A stretch of 64,000 nt of DNA from positions 1-64,000 of the forward strand of contig QHMG01000009.1 in assembly GCA_003258725.1 (NCBI GenBank), given 5' to 3'. The stretch comes from Candidatus Melainabacteria bacterium. Its GTDB lineage: Bacteria; Cyanobacteriota; Vampirovibrionia; Gastranaerophilales; Gastranaerophilaceae. Shown piece after piece: positions 7,990 through 16,705 of the stretch; positions within the stretch are counted from its first letter, which is position 1, and every line of letters begins with the position of its first letter. The notes beneath the pieces were generated by a model that ran no database searches, was not told where the DNA came from, and was given only the letters and a program-made list of their open reading frames with translations. The translations under genes were made by a program, and so were the position numbers.

Positions 7990-8445
7990 TTATTTACATT
8001 TTTTGCAAGTGCAATTTGATTTTTTGAATAATCTGAATTTCTTGTTACAATCGCATTTTTTGTCGCAAGAGCATTTTACCTTGTGACATTTGCAGTCACA
8101 TTTTGTACATTCACATTTTTTACCTTCGTGGCAGGCACATTTGCAGTTTTGATTATCAGCCTTTGTACAGTTGCATTTGCAACTTTTTTTTGCGCAATCA
8201 CAATTAAAATCTTTTTTGCATTGTTTTAGGCATTTGCAATTGTTTTGGAAACATTCACATCTTTTGCGCATCTTTTTACAACCACATTTACAGTCGTCTT
8301 TACAAGATTTGTAACAACCGCAATCGCAAGTTTTTGCGCAGTTGCATTTTGTTGCTGGTGTTGAGTTAGCAGTTTCACCAGCAAATGATGCATTTGCACA
8401 GAAGAAACAACCAACTAAAAACATTGTAGCCAATACTTTTTTCAT
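7990..8445 (-). CDS. Secreted, extremely Cys/Lys-rich metallothionein-like protein
   Basis: After a signal peptide of about 23 residues (cleavage near ASFA-GE) the mature 128 residues contain 34 cysteines. Most are in CxC pairs separated by 1-4 residues, and the rest is mostly Lys, Asp and Asn. Hydrophobic residues are nearly absent, so it cannot fold as an ordinary globule without metal or disulfides. An alternative lipobox LVGC ends at Cys13, which would make it a lipoprotein with a very short signal. GGAGG lies 5 bases from the ATG and the gene has its own terminator. Likely roles are metal binding or a cross-linked surface layer; neither is shown. I know no named family for it. Confidence 0.8.
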   Translation of the reverse strand: MKKVLATMFLVGCFFCANASFAGETANSTPATKCNCAKTCDCGCYKSCKDDCKCGCKKMRKRCECFQNNCKCLKQCKKDFNCDCAKKSCKCNCTKADNQNCKCACHEGKKCECTKCDCKCHKVKCSCDKKCDCNKKFRLFKKSNCTCKKCK

Positions 8446-8543
8446 AAAACCTCCAATATTTAGTTATAACTATTACTATTACTATTCTTTTTTACCTGTG
8501 GGGTATGCCTTTATAATATAGATTTTTCACTATTTTGTCAAGT

Positions 8544-9149
8544 TTAGTTTAAGTGTTTAAATATCTCGTTTGCAATCTCTTTCTGTTCTTGATGTTCAAA
8601 ATGTAATCCGTCAATTGTAGATGTTCTTGCAATTGTTTTTAAGTCCATAAAATCGCAGTTGTTTTCAAGTGCAATTTGTTTATAAATTTTTGCAAGATGT
8701 TTTGATTTTTCAATTGAATTTTTATCAAAAAGTGCCGAAAATATTGGACTTTTTAAAACATTTTCTGTTATTTCTTGTGATACTAAAATAATTTTTGCGT
8801 TTTTGACAGTATTTTTAATAACTTTTACAAGGTTAGAAATCCCATTTTTTATATCATCAATTGAGACCTTGTATTGAAATTGTAGGTCATTCACCCCAAT
8901 TGAAAGTATTACGTAGGCAAGATTATCATTTAAAAGTTCTGGCAAAATTTTATAACCTGTGAACATTTTTCCTGCAGGATTATCTGAAAATGCTGTTCTG
9001 TTATTACAACCAGCTTCAATAATATGAAAATTATCTTTGCAAAGGCATTGCAAAATTCCTGTCCAACGAGTGTTTTTATCGTATCTTGAACCATTTTCCG
9101 GATTAAACCCAAAAGTATTACTATCACCAAAACAAAGAATATTGTTCAT
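8544..9149 (-). CDS. SGNH/GDSL-family hydrolase (esterase)
   Basis: The four SGNH blocks are visible: ILCFGDSNTFG with the nucleophile Ser, the Gly/Asn region in EAGCNNRT, IGVNDLQ, and DGLHFE with the catalytic Asp and His. Members remove acyl or acetyl groups from sugars, lipids or aryl esters. I chose the ATG at 9149 because it forms a TAATG overlap with the stop of the glycosyltransferase upstream, giving 201 residues; a TTG six codons earlier is possible. Its place at the end of a two-glycosyltransferase operon suggests a deacetylase acting on a surface glycan. There is no signal peptide. Confidence 0.85.
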   Translation of the reverse strand: MNNILCFGDSNTFGFNPENGSRYDKNTRWTGILQCLCKDNFHIIEAGCNNRTAFSDNPAGKMFTGYKILPELLNDNLAYVILSIGVNDLQFQYKVSIDDIKNGISNLVKVIKNTVKNAKIILVSQEITENVLKSPIFSALFDKNSIEKSKHLAKIYKQIALENNCDFMDLKTIARTSTIDGLHFEHQEQKEIANEIFKHLN

Positions 9150-10006
9150 TATTTGTGACGTTTCCAAACTAAAATAAAATCAAATAAATAATATTTAGCT
9201 TCAGATTGAGTTTCCTTTACAGTAAAGACTGTTGCGCCCAATAGTTCAACTTTAAATGTTACCGCCTTTAACAGCTTGTTAGGTATTTTTAAACCAATAG
9301 AAGTTGCGTAGTTTAGGACTTTGATTCTGGTTGTAATTTTATCGTGAGTTTTTTTCAAAGTTGGTTTGCTTTTTACAATTGAAGTTGGGTTTACAAAGTA
9401 GTAGTAATAAATGTTTGGAACGGATACTACATTTTTACATTTACTCATCATTTTTATTGTAAATTCGCCGTCCTCGTAATAAATACCTTCTTCAAATCTA
9501 AGATCATCAAAAAGATAGCGCTTGTAAATTTTATTCCAAACTCCTGGATTTTTGATACCTTGAGATATACGAAGTTTATCTTCAAGAGTTTCTGCTACTT
9601 CTACTTTTTGTATTTTTAATCTAATTTTATGTTTCTTTTCGCCTTTTCTAACAATATCACCTAAAGCGACATCACAATTTTTTTCAATAGCGGTATTGTA
9701 AAGGTTTTCAAAAAAGTTTGTATCAACCCAATCATCGCTATCAATAAAGCCGATATATTCTGATGTGGCATTATCTAAGCCTGTGTTTCTCGCTGCTGAT
9801 AAGCCACCATTTTTTCTTGTGATGATTTTAATTCTGTCATCATTCTTTGCGTATTCTTCACAAATAGCTAACGAACCATCTGTTGACCCGTCGTTTACAA
9901 GAATAATTTCTATGTCTTTTAATGTTTGGTTTACAACGCTATCAAGACATCTTCTTAAATAGCTCTCTACGTTATAAACGGGAATAATAATACTAACTTT
10001 TGCCAT
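9149..10006 (-). CDS. Family 2 glycosyltransferase
   Basis: The GT-A fold is clear: VSIIIPVYNVESYL, VNDGSTDGS (nucleotide binding), GGLSAARNTGL, and the metal-binding DSDDW motif. Such enzymes add sugars from nucleotide-sugar donors to polysaccharide or lipid-linked acceptors at the inner face of the membrane. The protein is cytosolic with no membrane helix. It overlaps the related glycosyltransferase upstream by 14 bases and the SGNH gene downstream by 1 base, so the three form one tightly coupled operon. Donor and linkage cannot be predicted. Confidence 0.9.
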   Translation of the reverse strand: MAKVSIIIPVYNVESYLRRCLDSVVNQTLKDIEIILVNDGSTDGSLAICEEYAKNDDRIKIITRKNGGLSAARNTGLDNATSEYIGFIDSDDWVDTNFFENLYNTAIEKNCDVALGDIVRKGEKKHKIRLKIQKVEVAETLEDKLRISQGIKNPGVWNKIYKRYLFDDLRFEEGIYYEDGEFTIKMMSKCKNVVSVPNIYYYYFVNPTSIVKSKPTLKKTHDKITTRIKVLNYATSIGLKIPNKLLKAVTFKVELLGATVFTVKETQSEAKYYLFDFILVWKRHK

Positions 10007-10883
10007 GATAAGCTTCTACCTCTGGATATTTTGTTAATCTACACACAGGAATAAAACCAAACAAGTAGTAGCAACTTGTATAGTTCAATTCTTTTATCTT
10101 CATTATTAATATATTGCCTAAATAAATTCTTTTCTTTGTTACAGAGCGTTGTTTTTCTGTTAATTTAATACCATTGTCATCAAAAAATTTGATTAAACTT
10201 TTTTGTGCATTGTAAAAATCTAATTCTTTTTTCTCTGTTTGTCTTGTTTTTACAATAGAATTTGCGTTTGCACGATAGTAGTATAAACCATTTGGTACAA
10301 ATGCCATTCTGTTTGCTTGTTTTATAACATTTGGAAGCCATAAAACATCTTCGTAATAAGAGTTTTCTATGAATAAGTTATTTTTTACTAAATCTGTTTT
10401 GTACAATTTATTCCATACGTAGCAACATTTTGGAATATTTGCGGTTTTAATTTTGTCTAAAAGGGTTTCGCAAACAACTTCTTGTTTATAATTAAATCTG
10501 TATTTTTGTGAATTTCTATGTTTTCTAATGGCTGATGTTGCTGAAATATCACAGTCGTTTACTGTTATTGAGTTGTATAGAACTTCATAGAAGTTTTCAC
10601 TAACCCAATCATCACTATCTACAAAGCCAACGTATGGTGAACTAACAAATTGCAAACCATAGTTTCTCGCTGATGAAAGTCCGCCATTTTCTTTTGTGTA
10701 AACTCTAATTCTATTATCTTTTCTTGCATATTCTTCGCAAATTGATAATGATTTGTCTGTAGAACCATCATTAACAATGATAATTTCAATATTCTTTAGT
10801 GTTTGATTAATTAAACTTTCCAAACATTGACCAACATATTTTTCTACGTTAAATACAGGTACAATAACTGATACTTTTGGCAT
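9993..10883 (-). CDS. Family 2 glycosyltransferase (paralogue of the next gene)
   Basis: It shares the same order of motifs as its downstream neighbour: VSVIVPVFNVEKYV, VNDGSTDKS, GGLSSARNYGL and DSDDW. The two are clearly paralogues, probably from a tandem duplication. AAAGG precedes the ATG at 10883. It is the first gene of the three-gene operon and diverges from the fucosyltransferase gene at 11007. The cluster therefore looks like a piece of capsule, O-antigen or exopolysaccharide synthesis. Confidence 0.9.
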   Translation of the reverse strand: MPKVSVIVPVFNVEKYVGQCLESLINQTLKNIEIIIVNDGSTDKSLSICEEYARKDNRIRVYTKENGGLSSARNYGLQFVSSPYVGFVDSDDWVSENFYEVLYNSITVNDCDISATSAIRKHRNSQKYRFNYKQEVVCETLLDKIKTANIPKCCYVWNKLYKTDLVKNNLFIENSYYEDVLWLPNVIKQANRMAFVPNGLYYYRANANSIVKTRQTEKKELDFYNAQKSLIKFFDDNGIKLTEKQRSVTKKRIYLGNILIMKIKELNYTSCYYLFGFIPVCRLTKYPEVEAYHGKS

Positions 10884-10976
10884 AAACCTTTTTTCTAACC
10901 CCGTTATTCTTATTATGTTTCAATGACAAAAGTATAACACAAACACATTCACTTTTTAAGTATAGCAAATATTTTA

Positions 10977-10985
10977 TGTTATAAT
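10977..10985 (+). promoter_or_regulatory. Extended -10 promoter of the fucosyltransferase gene
   Basis: TGT-TATAAT lies 21 bases before the ATG, leaving room for a short leader with AAAGGA. No good -35 is seen, as expected for an extended -10. Confidence 0.55.
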
Positions 10986-11006
10986 CTGTACAAAAAAGGA
11001 TAAATT

Positions 11007-11888
11007 ATGTCAGATAAAAATAATCAAAATGTAATAGTTAATTTTTCAGGAAGAATGGCTAATCAAATGTTTCAATGGGCTTTTGGCAGAGCTTATGAAA
11101 AAAAACAAGGTATAAAACCTCAATTTGATAACAGTCAAGAAACAATTAAAATTGATTGTTTTAAATTAATGAAGGATATTGAATTAGTCAAAAAACCATT
11201 AATAAAAAAGATTTTTCGCAAGATTATTTTTATCAGAAGTCTTAGAAACAAACTTTCAAAAGTTGATTTTAAACTTCCGGAAAGAGAAGAAAAATGTTTT
11301 TGCCAATATGAACCTGAATTATTGGAGCAACTTCCACCAGTGTATTTTAAGGGATATTTTCAAACTGAAAAATATTTTACTAATATTAGAGAACAGTTAT
11401 TGAAGGATTTTGAACTAAATTTACCTTTAAATAATGCAAATAAAGAGGTTTTAGAAAAAATTAAATCAACTGAGGCTGTCGCTGTACACTTTAGACGAGG
11501 GGATTATACAAAAAAACGTGTATTAGACAAATATGGTAGTTGCTCAGTTGAATATTACAAAAATGCAGTAAAACTTATTGCCGAGAAAACAGGTAAAAAC
11601 TTAACTGTGTTTGTATTTTCAGATGATATAAACTGGGTTAAACAAAACGCAAAGTTTGATTGTGAAACAGTTTATGTAGATATAAATTCAGGAAAACAAG
11701 GTTATTTTGATTTGGAATTAATGAAAAATTGTAAACATAATGTTATTGCGAATAGTTCATTCTCTTGGTGGGGGGCTTGGCTTAACCAAAATCCAGAAAA
11801 AGTTATTGTTGCCCCAAAAACTTGGATGAAGGTTTTAGATAACGATTACGACATTATTCCAGAGTCTTGGCTTAGAATTGAGAATTAA
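11007..11888 (+). CDS. Family 11 alpha-1,2-fucosyltransferase-like enzyme
   Basis: The GT11 hallmarks are present: SGRMANQMFQWAFGRAY near the N-terminus, HFRRGDY at 161-167 (the GDP-fucose binding motif), the FSDD strand, and NSSFSWWGAWLN with the C-terminal KTW. The family transfers L-fucose from GDP-fucose in alpha-1,2 linkage to galactose. In gut bacteria it often builds host-like antigens. The length of 293 is normal. GDP-fucose synthesis genes are not in this window. It is divergent from the two GT2 genes and likely acts on the same surface glycan. Confidence 0.9.
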   Translation: MSDKNNQNVIVNFSGRMANQMFQWAFGRAYEKKQGIKPQFDNSQETIKIDCFKLMKDIELVKKPLIKKIFRKIIFIRSLRNKLSKVDFKLPEREEKCFCQYEPELLEQLPPVYFKGYFQTEKYFTNIREQLLKDFELNLPLNNANKEVLEKIKSTEAVAVHFRRGDYTKKRVLDKYGSCSVEYYKNAVKLIAEKTGKNLTVFVFSDDINWVKQNAKFDCETVYVDINSGKQGYFDLELMKNCKHNVIANSSFSWWGAWLNQNPEKVIVAPKTWMKVLDNDYDIIPESWLRIEN

Positions 11889-12022
11889 TTGTAACGTAAC
11901 ACATGAAATGATTTCTTGTAACACTTAATTTGATTATTTAGGGTAAAAGGTTTCATAAAATTAGAAACATTTCGGAATATAAACAGATAGAATCTAGACA
12001 AAAGCATTTAAATAAAATCATA

Positions 12023-12406
12023 TCAACAATTTTTACTCGTGATATTGAAAGCAGATATGCTCTTAGAATGTTTTTTATTTGTAATATCAAAACTTCTTTT
12101 GATAATTGCATCTAAAACTTCAGGTTCTATTTTATTGACATCAACTTTGCACCAATGAGATTTATTCATATGCCAAGCCGGAGTTATTGATTCAGGATAT
12201 TGGTCTTTCAAAATTGAAATTGTTTCAGGCTCTGCTTTGAGATTGATATACAAAACTCCATCTAAACGAAAAATTAATGCAAACCATTTATTGTTTGATT
12301 TATGTCTCATAACAGGCATTTTTCCACATCGTTCTTCATTAAACGGATATGTTTCTATCGCATCATCATCAATTAAACATTTTTTAATTAAATTTTTTTC
12401 ATTCAT
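12023..12406 (-). CDS. MmcQ/YjbR-family protein
   Basis: The protein has the CyaY-like alpha/beta fold pattern of the MmcQ/YjbR family: TYPFNEE near the N-terminus, the strand pattern KWFALIFRLDGVLYINLKAEP, and the conserved end WHMNKSHWCKVDV. The family is often annotated as DNA-binding from structure, but its cellular role is not established. Length 127 is typical. A weak -10 (TATTCT) lies 6 bases from the ATG with no Shine-Dalgarno, so this mRNA may be leaderless. Confidence 0.85.
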   Translation of the reverse strand: MNEKNLIKKCLIDDDAIETYPFNEERCGKMPVMRHKSNNKWFALIFRLDGVLYINLKAEPETISILKDQYPESITPAWHMNKSHWCKVDVNKIEPEVLDAIIKRSFDITNKKHSKSISAFNITSKNC

Positions 12407-12552
12407 ACATTCAGAATACTACAAAAAAAGAAGGGAAAATAAAAAAATGAATTTTTTATCAATTATTAAAAATTGGGAAGACTTTAGTGTAATTTGGTTG
12501 GTTGTTCAACCTTTTATCTTAAAACTGTTTCAAAAGAAAGTTCCAAGTTCAA

Positions 12553-12906
12553 TTATTCTTCTTTATATTTACAAGGAATATTCATTTCTTTTAAGTAATC
12601 AAGCCCCCATTTGTTTAATTCAATAATAGATGGGATTAATCTCTTTCCACGCTCAGTCAATGAATATTCTGTTTTAGGTGGAACAACAGGATACAATTTT
12701 CTTTGAATAATTCCGTCTGCTTCCAATTCCTTTAATTGCTGTATTAGCATTTTAGGAGTTGCGTGAGAAATTAATTTTTGTAATTCGTTGTATCTCAGGG
12801 TTTTATCAATAAGATGACCAATTATAACTCCCTTGTATTTTCCTCCAATAATTTCCATTGTAACTTCAAGTGGACATTTGTATTCATCTTGTCTTTGCTT
12901 ACTCAT
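12553..12906 (-). CDS. HxlR-family transcriptional regulator
   Basis: The winged helix is diagnostic: CPLEVTMEIIGGKYKGVIIGHL, then LRYNELQKLI, TPKMLIQQLKELEADGIIQRKLY, and the wing VPPKTEYSLTERGKRL. HxlR proteins respond to reactive aldehydes, disulfide stress or other small signals, and usually control a divergent gene. GGAG precedes the ATG. It is divergent from the MBL-fold hydrolase at 13028 with 121 bases between, so that gene is the likely target. Besides the CPLE Cys there is only one further Cys near the C-terminus. Confidence 0.92.
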   Translation of the reverse strand: MSKQRQDEYKCPLEVTMEIIGGKYKGVIIGHLIDKTLRYNELQKLISHATPKMLIQQLKELEADGIIQRKLYPVVPPKTEYSLTERGKRLIPSIIELNKWGLDYLKEMNIPCKYKEE

Positions 12907-12927
12907 TTAAAACTCCAAACTAACCTT

Positions 12928-12970
12928 TTGGTAACTATTATACTTTAATGTATATATTATACAAAATAGT
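12928..12970. promoter_or_regulatory. HxlR/MBL intergenic control region
   Basis: TTGGTA (12928-12933) and TATATA (12951-12956) 17 bp apart could drive the hydrolase gene. Separated arms ACTATT (12934-12939) and AATAGT (12965-12970) form a weak dyad that may bind HxlR. Both are tentative because the region is very AT-rich. Confidence 0.3.
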
Positions 12971-13027
12971 GCATTCTTGAAAAAAAGTAAATAATAATTT
13001 AACATTGTCATAAAAGGAGATGATTAT

Positions 13028-13813
13028 ATGAAAATTACTCAAATTAGAAATGCTACATTAATTGTAGAATACAACAATATAAAATTCTTAATAGATCCTT
13101 GGCTTGGACCAAAAGGTTATATGTCGGGTTTTGAAACAGCAGTTAATTCTGAAATTCGACAACCGAGAGTAGAATTACCTTTTTCTATTGATAAAATTGT
13201 AAATGTAGATTCTGTTATCATCACTCATATTCACCCAGATCATTGGGACGAATATGCAGAACATTCAATAGATAAAAATCTTAAAATATTTGTTCAATCA
13301 GAATTTGATAAAAACTTTATATTATCAAAAGGTTTTAAAGATGTTGAAATTTTAGCAGAACAAGGTACAAGTTTTAGAAATATAACTTTATACAAAACTC
13401 ATACACAACATGGAAAACGAGAAATTTTAAAACCTTTATGTGATTCAATTGGAATGCCTTACGATGCAATGGGTATTGTTTTCAATGCTGAACAAGAAAA
13501 AACACTTTATGTTGCAGGGGATACGATTTGGTGCAAAGAAGTAAAAGAAGCCTTGAATAAATATTCTCCAGATATAGTTGTTGTCAATGCTTGTGCAGCA
13601 ACTTTATTAAATGGTGAACGCTTAATTATGAATATTGATGATTTAAAAGAAGTTTTAAAAAATTCTAAAAATGCGACCGTAATTGCAAGCCACATGGATA
13701 CAGTAAGCCATTTAACCGTTACAAGAAAAGATTTAGAATATTTTAAAAACAATAATAATATAGATAATTTACTGATACCAACTGATGGTGAAGTTTTGGA
13801 TTTTCTTCGATAG
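13028..13813 (+). CDS. MBL-fold metal-dependent hydrolase (UlaG-like)
   Basis: The metal-binding motif is THIHPDH with His67, His69, Asp71 and His72; further ligands lie in the later strands (AGDT, and ASHMD near residue 225). Length 261 and the start RNATLIVEY...LIDPWLG are typical of UlaG-like members, which cut lactone or phosphoester bonds. AAAGGAG lies 8 bases before the ATG. The divergent HxlR gene suggests induction by a toxic or reactive small molecule, so a detoxifying role is plausible. The substrate is unknown. Confidence 0.88.
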   Translation: MKITQIRNATLIVEYNNIKFLIDPWLGPKGYMSGFETAVNSEIRQPRVELPFSIDKIVNVDSVIITHIHPDHWDEYAEHSIDKNLKIFVQSEFDKNFILSKGFKDVEILAEQGTSFRNITLYKTHTQHGKREILKPLCDSIGMPYDAMGIVFNAEQEKTLYVAGDTIWCKEVKEALNKYSPDIVVVNACAATLLNGERLIMNIDDLKEVLKNSKNATVIASHMDTVSHLTVTRKDLEYFKNNNNIDNLLIPTDGEVLDFLR

Positions 13814-13861
13814 TTGGCTCAATTTCTATTGGTTGTTCTTATTCCAATATGAAGTCAAACA

Positions 13862-13885
13862 AAAACGGGCTTTCGCCCGTTTCTT
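13862..13885 (-). terminator. Terminator of tRNA-Ser, shared with the MBL gene
   Basis: AACGGGC, a 4-base loop and GCCCGTT are flanked by A and T runs. The hairpin lies just beyond the 3' end of the minus-strand tRNA and 50 bases after the stop of the convergent gene. Confidence 0.8.
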
Positions 13886-13894
13886 TAAGAAATT

Positions 13895-13984
13895 CGGAGA
13901 CGCAGGGATTCGAACCCTGGATACAGATTACTCCATATAACACCTTAGCAGGGTGCCGCCTTCAGCCGACTCGGCCACGTCTCC
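13895..13984 (-). tRNA. tRNA-Ser (anticodon GCU)
   Basis: The minus strand reads GGAGACG (acceptor), a serine-type D arm, an anticodon stem CACC/GGUG with loop CUGCUAA, a long variable arm, and T-arm GGGUUCGAAUCCC, and ends CGUCUCC plus discriminator G. The long variable arm and G discriminator agree with serine. CCA is not encoded and must be added after transcription. Confidence 0.97.
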
Positions 13985-14075
13985 AATTTGTTATATTTTG
14001 TCGACTCCGACAAACTTTTCTTAATACTAGCATAAAAAAAATAACTTTTCAATTCCGTTAACTTTTTGTTACTCT

Positions 14076-14104
14076 TTGTTAAAATTATACCTTTTTTGTA
14101 CTAT
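14076..14104 (+). promoter_or_regulatory. Promoter of the alanine symporter gene, leaderless type
   Basis: TTGTTA (14076-14081), exactly 17 bp, then TACTAT (14099-14104), ending 9 bases before the ATG at 14114. There is no Shine-Dalgarno in between. Confidence 0.6.
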
Positions 14105-14113
14105 TATTGTTTT

Positions 14114-15610
14114 ATGAACTTAGATGCAGCAATAGATGGTATCTTATCACCAATAGCAGACAGGATTTCATCAGTAATATTTTATTCGGTAAATATAAAT
14201 GGTGTAGAAGTGCAACTTTTGATTGCTCTTTTAATGATTGCTGCAATTTATTTTACACTTAGGCTTAGATTTATTGGTTTTTGGGGATTTAAACACGCCT
14301 TAAAACTTATTGCACATAAATTTGAACACAAAGACCTTATTCAACGAAAGAAAAAAGGTGAAGTTTCATCATTTCAAGCACTTACTGCTACAATTTCATC
14401 TTCTGCCGGAATTGGTAATGTTGCAGGCTCTGCTGCTGCTGTTTCAATCGGTGGTCCTGGAGTGATTTTTTGGATGATTGTTGCGGGTCTTTTTTCTATG
14501 GCTCTTAAATTTTCTGAGGTTCTACTTGGGGTAAAACTTAGAGACGTAAACCCTGACGGTTCAACATCAGGTGGACCAATGTATTACATTTCAAAAGGCT
14601 TAAAAGGTAAGATTTTAGGTAAAATTGCACCATACTTAGGAAAAATATACGCTTTATGTTCTGTTTTAGCCGTAATAGGTGGTTGGAATTTATTTCAAAT
14701 TAATGCTATGACAACTCAAATTACAGAGGTTACAGGTGGTGCAAATAGTATCTTTGCAAACAACAGTTGGTTAATCGGTTTAATTGTTGCTACTATAACT
14801 TGGGTTACTATCATTGGTGGTATAAAATCTATTGGCAAATTTACCGAAAAAGTTACGCCCGTGATGTGTATACTATACTTAACAAGTATTTTAATTATTT
14901 CATTGATAAATATTCACAATATACCTCATGCAATAAAAGTGATTATTGTTCAAGCTTTTCAACCTCATGCTATGGTTGGCGGTGGGCTTTTCGGTTGTAT
15001 GTTATGGGGATTTAGACGTGCAATGTTTGCTAATGAAGCGGGTTTAGGTACAGCGCCAACTGCATTTGCTGCTGTTAAGACAAGTAAACCTGTTGCTCAA
15101 GCTTTTATTGCAATGTTACAACCATTTGTAGATACTTGTATTGTAGGTGTTTCAACAGCATTTGTAATTGTTGTTACTGGCGAATACTTGCATGTTCATG
15201 GCATTGCGGGGATTGAATTAACATCAAAGGCTTTTGCGACAGCATTTCCATTTTTTCCTATATTATTAACGATTATGGCAAGTTTCTTTGTAATGGGTAC
15301 AATGCTATGTGGTTCTTATTACGGTTTAAAAGGTTGGCAATTCTTGGTCGGCGAATCAAAATTAAAAACTCGCTCATTCCAATTAGTTTACTGTATTTGT
15401 ATTGTAATCGGTTCTGCGATGAATTTTAAGAGTATTATCAATCTTTCTGATGCTGTAACATTATTTATGGCAGTACCAAACTTATTTGCGTTATTTATTT
15501 TATCAAATGTAGTTGTTAAAGAAGTTAAGCGTTATTGCAAAAAATACGATGTAGGTTTGTTTAGTGATGTAAAAGACGAACCTTATGATGAAGAAAAAGA
15601 TGTAGAGTAA
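14114..15610 (+). CDS. Sodium:alanine symporter (AGCS family)
   Basis: A multi-spanning carrier of 498 residues with the AGCS signature regions: LRLRFIGFWGFKHAL, SSFQALTATISSSAGIGNVAGSA, GGPMYYI, and FANEAGLGTAPTAFAAVKT. The family imports alanine or glycine with sodium across the inner membrane. I chose the ATG at 14114; a TTG 48 bases upstream would extend it, but a promoter with a correct 17-bp spacer lies across that stretch. The C-terminal tail is acidic. UDG follows 2 bases after the stop, so they are co-transcribed. Confidence 0.93.
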   Translation: MNLDAAIDGILSPIADRISSVIFYSVNINGVEVQLLIALLMIAAIYFTLRLRFIGFWGFKHALKLIAHKFEHKDLIQRKKKGEVSSFQALTATISSSAGIGNVAGSAAAVSIGGPGVIFWMIVAGLFSMALKFSEVLLGVKLRDVNPDGSTSGGPMYYISKGLKGKILGKIAPYLGKIYALCSVLAVIGGWNLFQINAMTTQITEVTGGANSIFANNSWLIGLIVATITWVTIIGGIKSIGKFTEKVTPVMCILYLTSILIISLINIHNIPHAIKVIIVQAFQPHAMVGGGLFGCMLWGFRRAMFANEAGLGTAPTAFAAVKTSKPVAQAFIAMLQPFVDTCIVGVSTAFVIVVTGEYLHVHGIAGIELTSKAFATAFPFFPILLTIMASFFVMGTMLCGSYYGLKGWQFLVGESKLKTRSFQLVYCICIVIGSAMNFKSIINLSDAVTLFMAVPNLFALFILSNVVVKEVKRYCKKYDVGLFSDVKDEPYDEEKDVE

Positions 15611-15612
15611 TT

Positions 15613-16206
15613 ATGATTAAAGAAAAACAACTAGAAGATTTAAAAAATATTTGTGAAAAATGTTATGCATGCGAGATTGGTTCTAGACGAGACAAAATGG
15701 TTTTTTCTGCAGGTAATCCAAATGCAAAAGTCGTTTTTATTGGTGAAGCTCCAGGTAAAGATGAAAATGCTCAGGGCTTACCTTTTGTTGGTAGAGCAGG
15801 GCAATTGTTGAATACTTATCTTGAAAAAGTTGGTATTAATCGTGAAAGAGATTTGTATATCGCAAATATATTGAAATGTCGTCCTACTAATCCAGATAGA
15901 CCAAACAAAGACAGAGTTCCAGCAACGTCTGAAATTAAAAATTGTATAGATTATTTATTCAAGCAAATTGAAGCTGTTCAACCTCAATTGATTGTTTTAT
16001 GTGGCGGAACATCTTTAAAGACTTTAACAGGGAAAAAATCAATACAAATTTCAAAAGTCAGAGGTGATGTTTTTGAACTTGAATTAAATGGACATAAATA
16101 CAATGCTATTGCGATATATCACCCTTCTTATTTGATGCAATACGCATCACAAGAGCAAAAAGACGTAACTTTAGAAGATTTAAAATTGATTAAAACATAC
16201 GTTTAA
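15613..16206 (+). CDS. Family 4 uracil-DNA glycosylase (Fe-S)
   Basis: This enzyme removes uracil from DNA arising from cytosine deamination. It shows the family motifs GEAPGKDENAQGLPFVGRAGQLL and HPSYLM. It also has the cysteines for a 4Fe-4S cluster: a CEKC pair near residue 14, then Cys in LKCRP and Cys in EIKNC. Length 197 is normal. The gene starts 2 bases after the symporter stop. Its stop codon directly abuts the stop of the convergent gene at 16207. Activity on single- and double-stranded DNA is known for the family. Confidence 0.95.
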   Translation: MIKEKQLEDLKNICEKCYACEIGSRRDKMVFSAGNPNAKVVFIGEAPGKDENAQGLPFVGRAGQLLNTYLEKVGINRERDLYIANILKCRPTNPDRPNKDRVPATSEIKNCIDYLFKQIEAVQPQLIVLCGGTSLKTLTGKKSIQISKVRGDVFELELNGHKYNAIAIYHPSYLMQYASQEQKDVTLEDLKLIKTYV

Positions 16207-16572
16207 TTACTTTTTAAAGTAATCACAGATAAGAGTTTTTTTGTGTGGAATTAGCTTTTTAACTCTTTCAGCAAAAGTGTTCTTTTCCATATCTGATAGT
16301 TCTTTATTAAGGATTGCTTTTTCTAAAATAACTTTGTTGTAAACTTCGGCGCAAGTATTTGATTTGTCGATGTGTTGTTCTAATTTTGAAAGTTGGATTT
16401 CTTTTTCTTTAATTGCCTTTTTTAGGTCTTTCTTTTTCATGTTGAACAGTCCTTTGTTTTTCTTCCCTTCTAGAATATGCCGATAGTAAGAATTTGCAAT
16501 CAATCTTTTAGTTGATTTAGACCAAGATTTTCTCATTATTTTAGTGTAATTTCTAGATAATGTCAAAGTCAT
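16207..16572 (-). CDS. Small basic coiled-coil hypothetical protein
   Basis: The C-terminal part (from residue 45) is a Lys/Glu-rich coiled coil (KKDLKKAIKEKEIQLSKLE and onward). The N-terminal 44 residues are strongly basic. Two starts are plausible. The ATG at 16572 has no ribosome site but a TATCAT box 8 bases upstream (leaderless style). The ATG at 16440 has AAAGGA 9 bases upstream and gives 77 residues. I list the longer form with reservation. No family is recognised, and the neighbours give no functional clue. Confidence 0.55.
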   Translation of the reverse strand: MTLTLSRNYTKIMRKSWSKSTKRLIANSYYRHILEGKKNKGLFNMKKKDLKKAIKEKEIQLSKLEQHIDKSNTCAEVYNKVILEKAILNKELSDMEKNTFAERVKKLIPHKKTLICDYFKK

Positions 16573-16705
16573 GGATTTTTATGATATACTTATTTGTGGG
16601 AAATAGTACCTAAACTTAACATTTGTAATATTATTTGTAAATTTACTTTTCATATAATCTCAAAATTGCTAAGATTATATAAAAGATGACGAGGAAAACC
16701 TAGGA

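Noticed and set aside
12448..12626. Possible small membrane protein between the MmcQ and HxlR genes
   Set aside because: It overlaps the 3' end of the HxlR gene antisense, and no terminator or family resemblance supports it.
13997..14014. TTTGTCG/CGACAAA hairpin between the tRNA and the symporter
   Set aside because: Only a 7-bp stem with a weak T run; it may be a minor terminator but no transcript clearly needs it.
13849..14061. Plus-strand open frame of 70 codons
   Set aside because: It runs antisense through tRNA-Ser and its terminator; the apparent protein is the translated tRNA.
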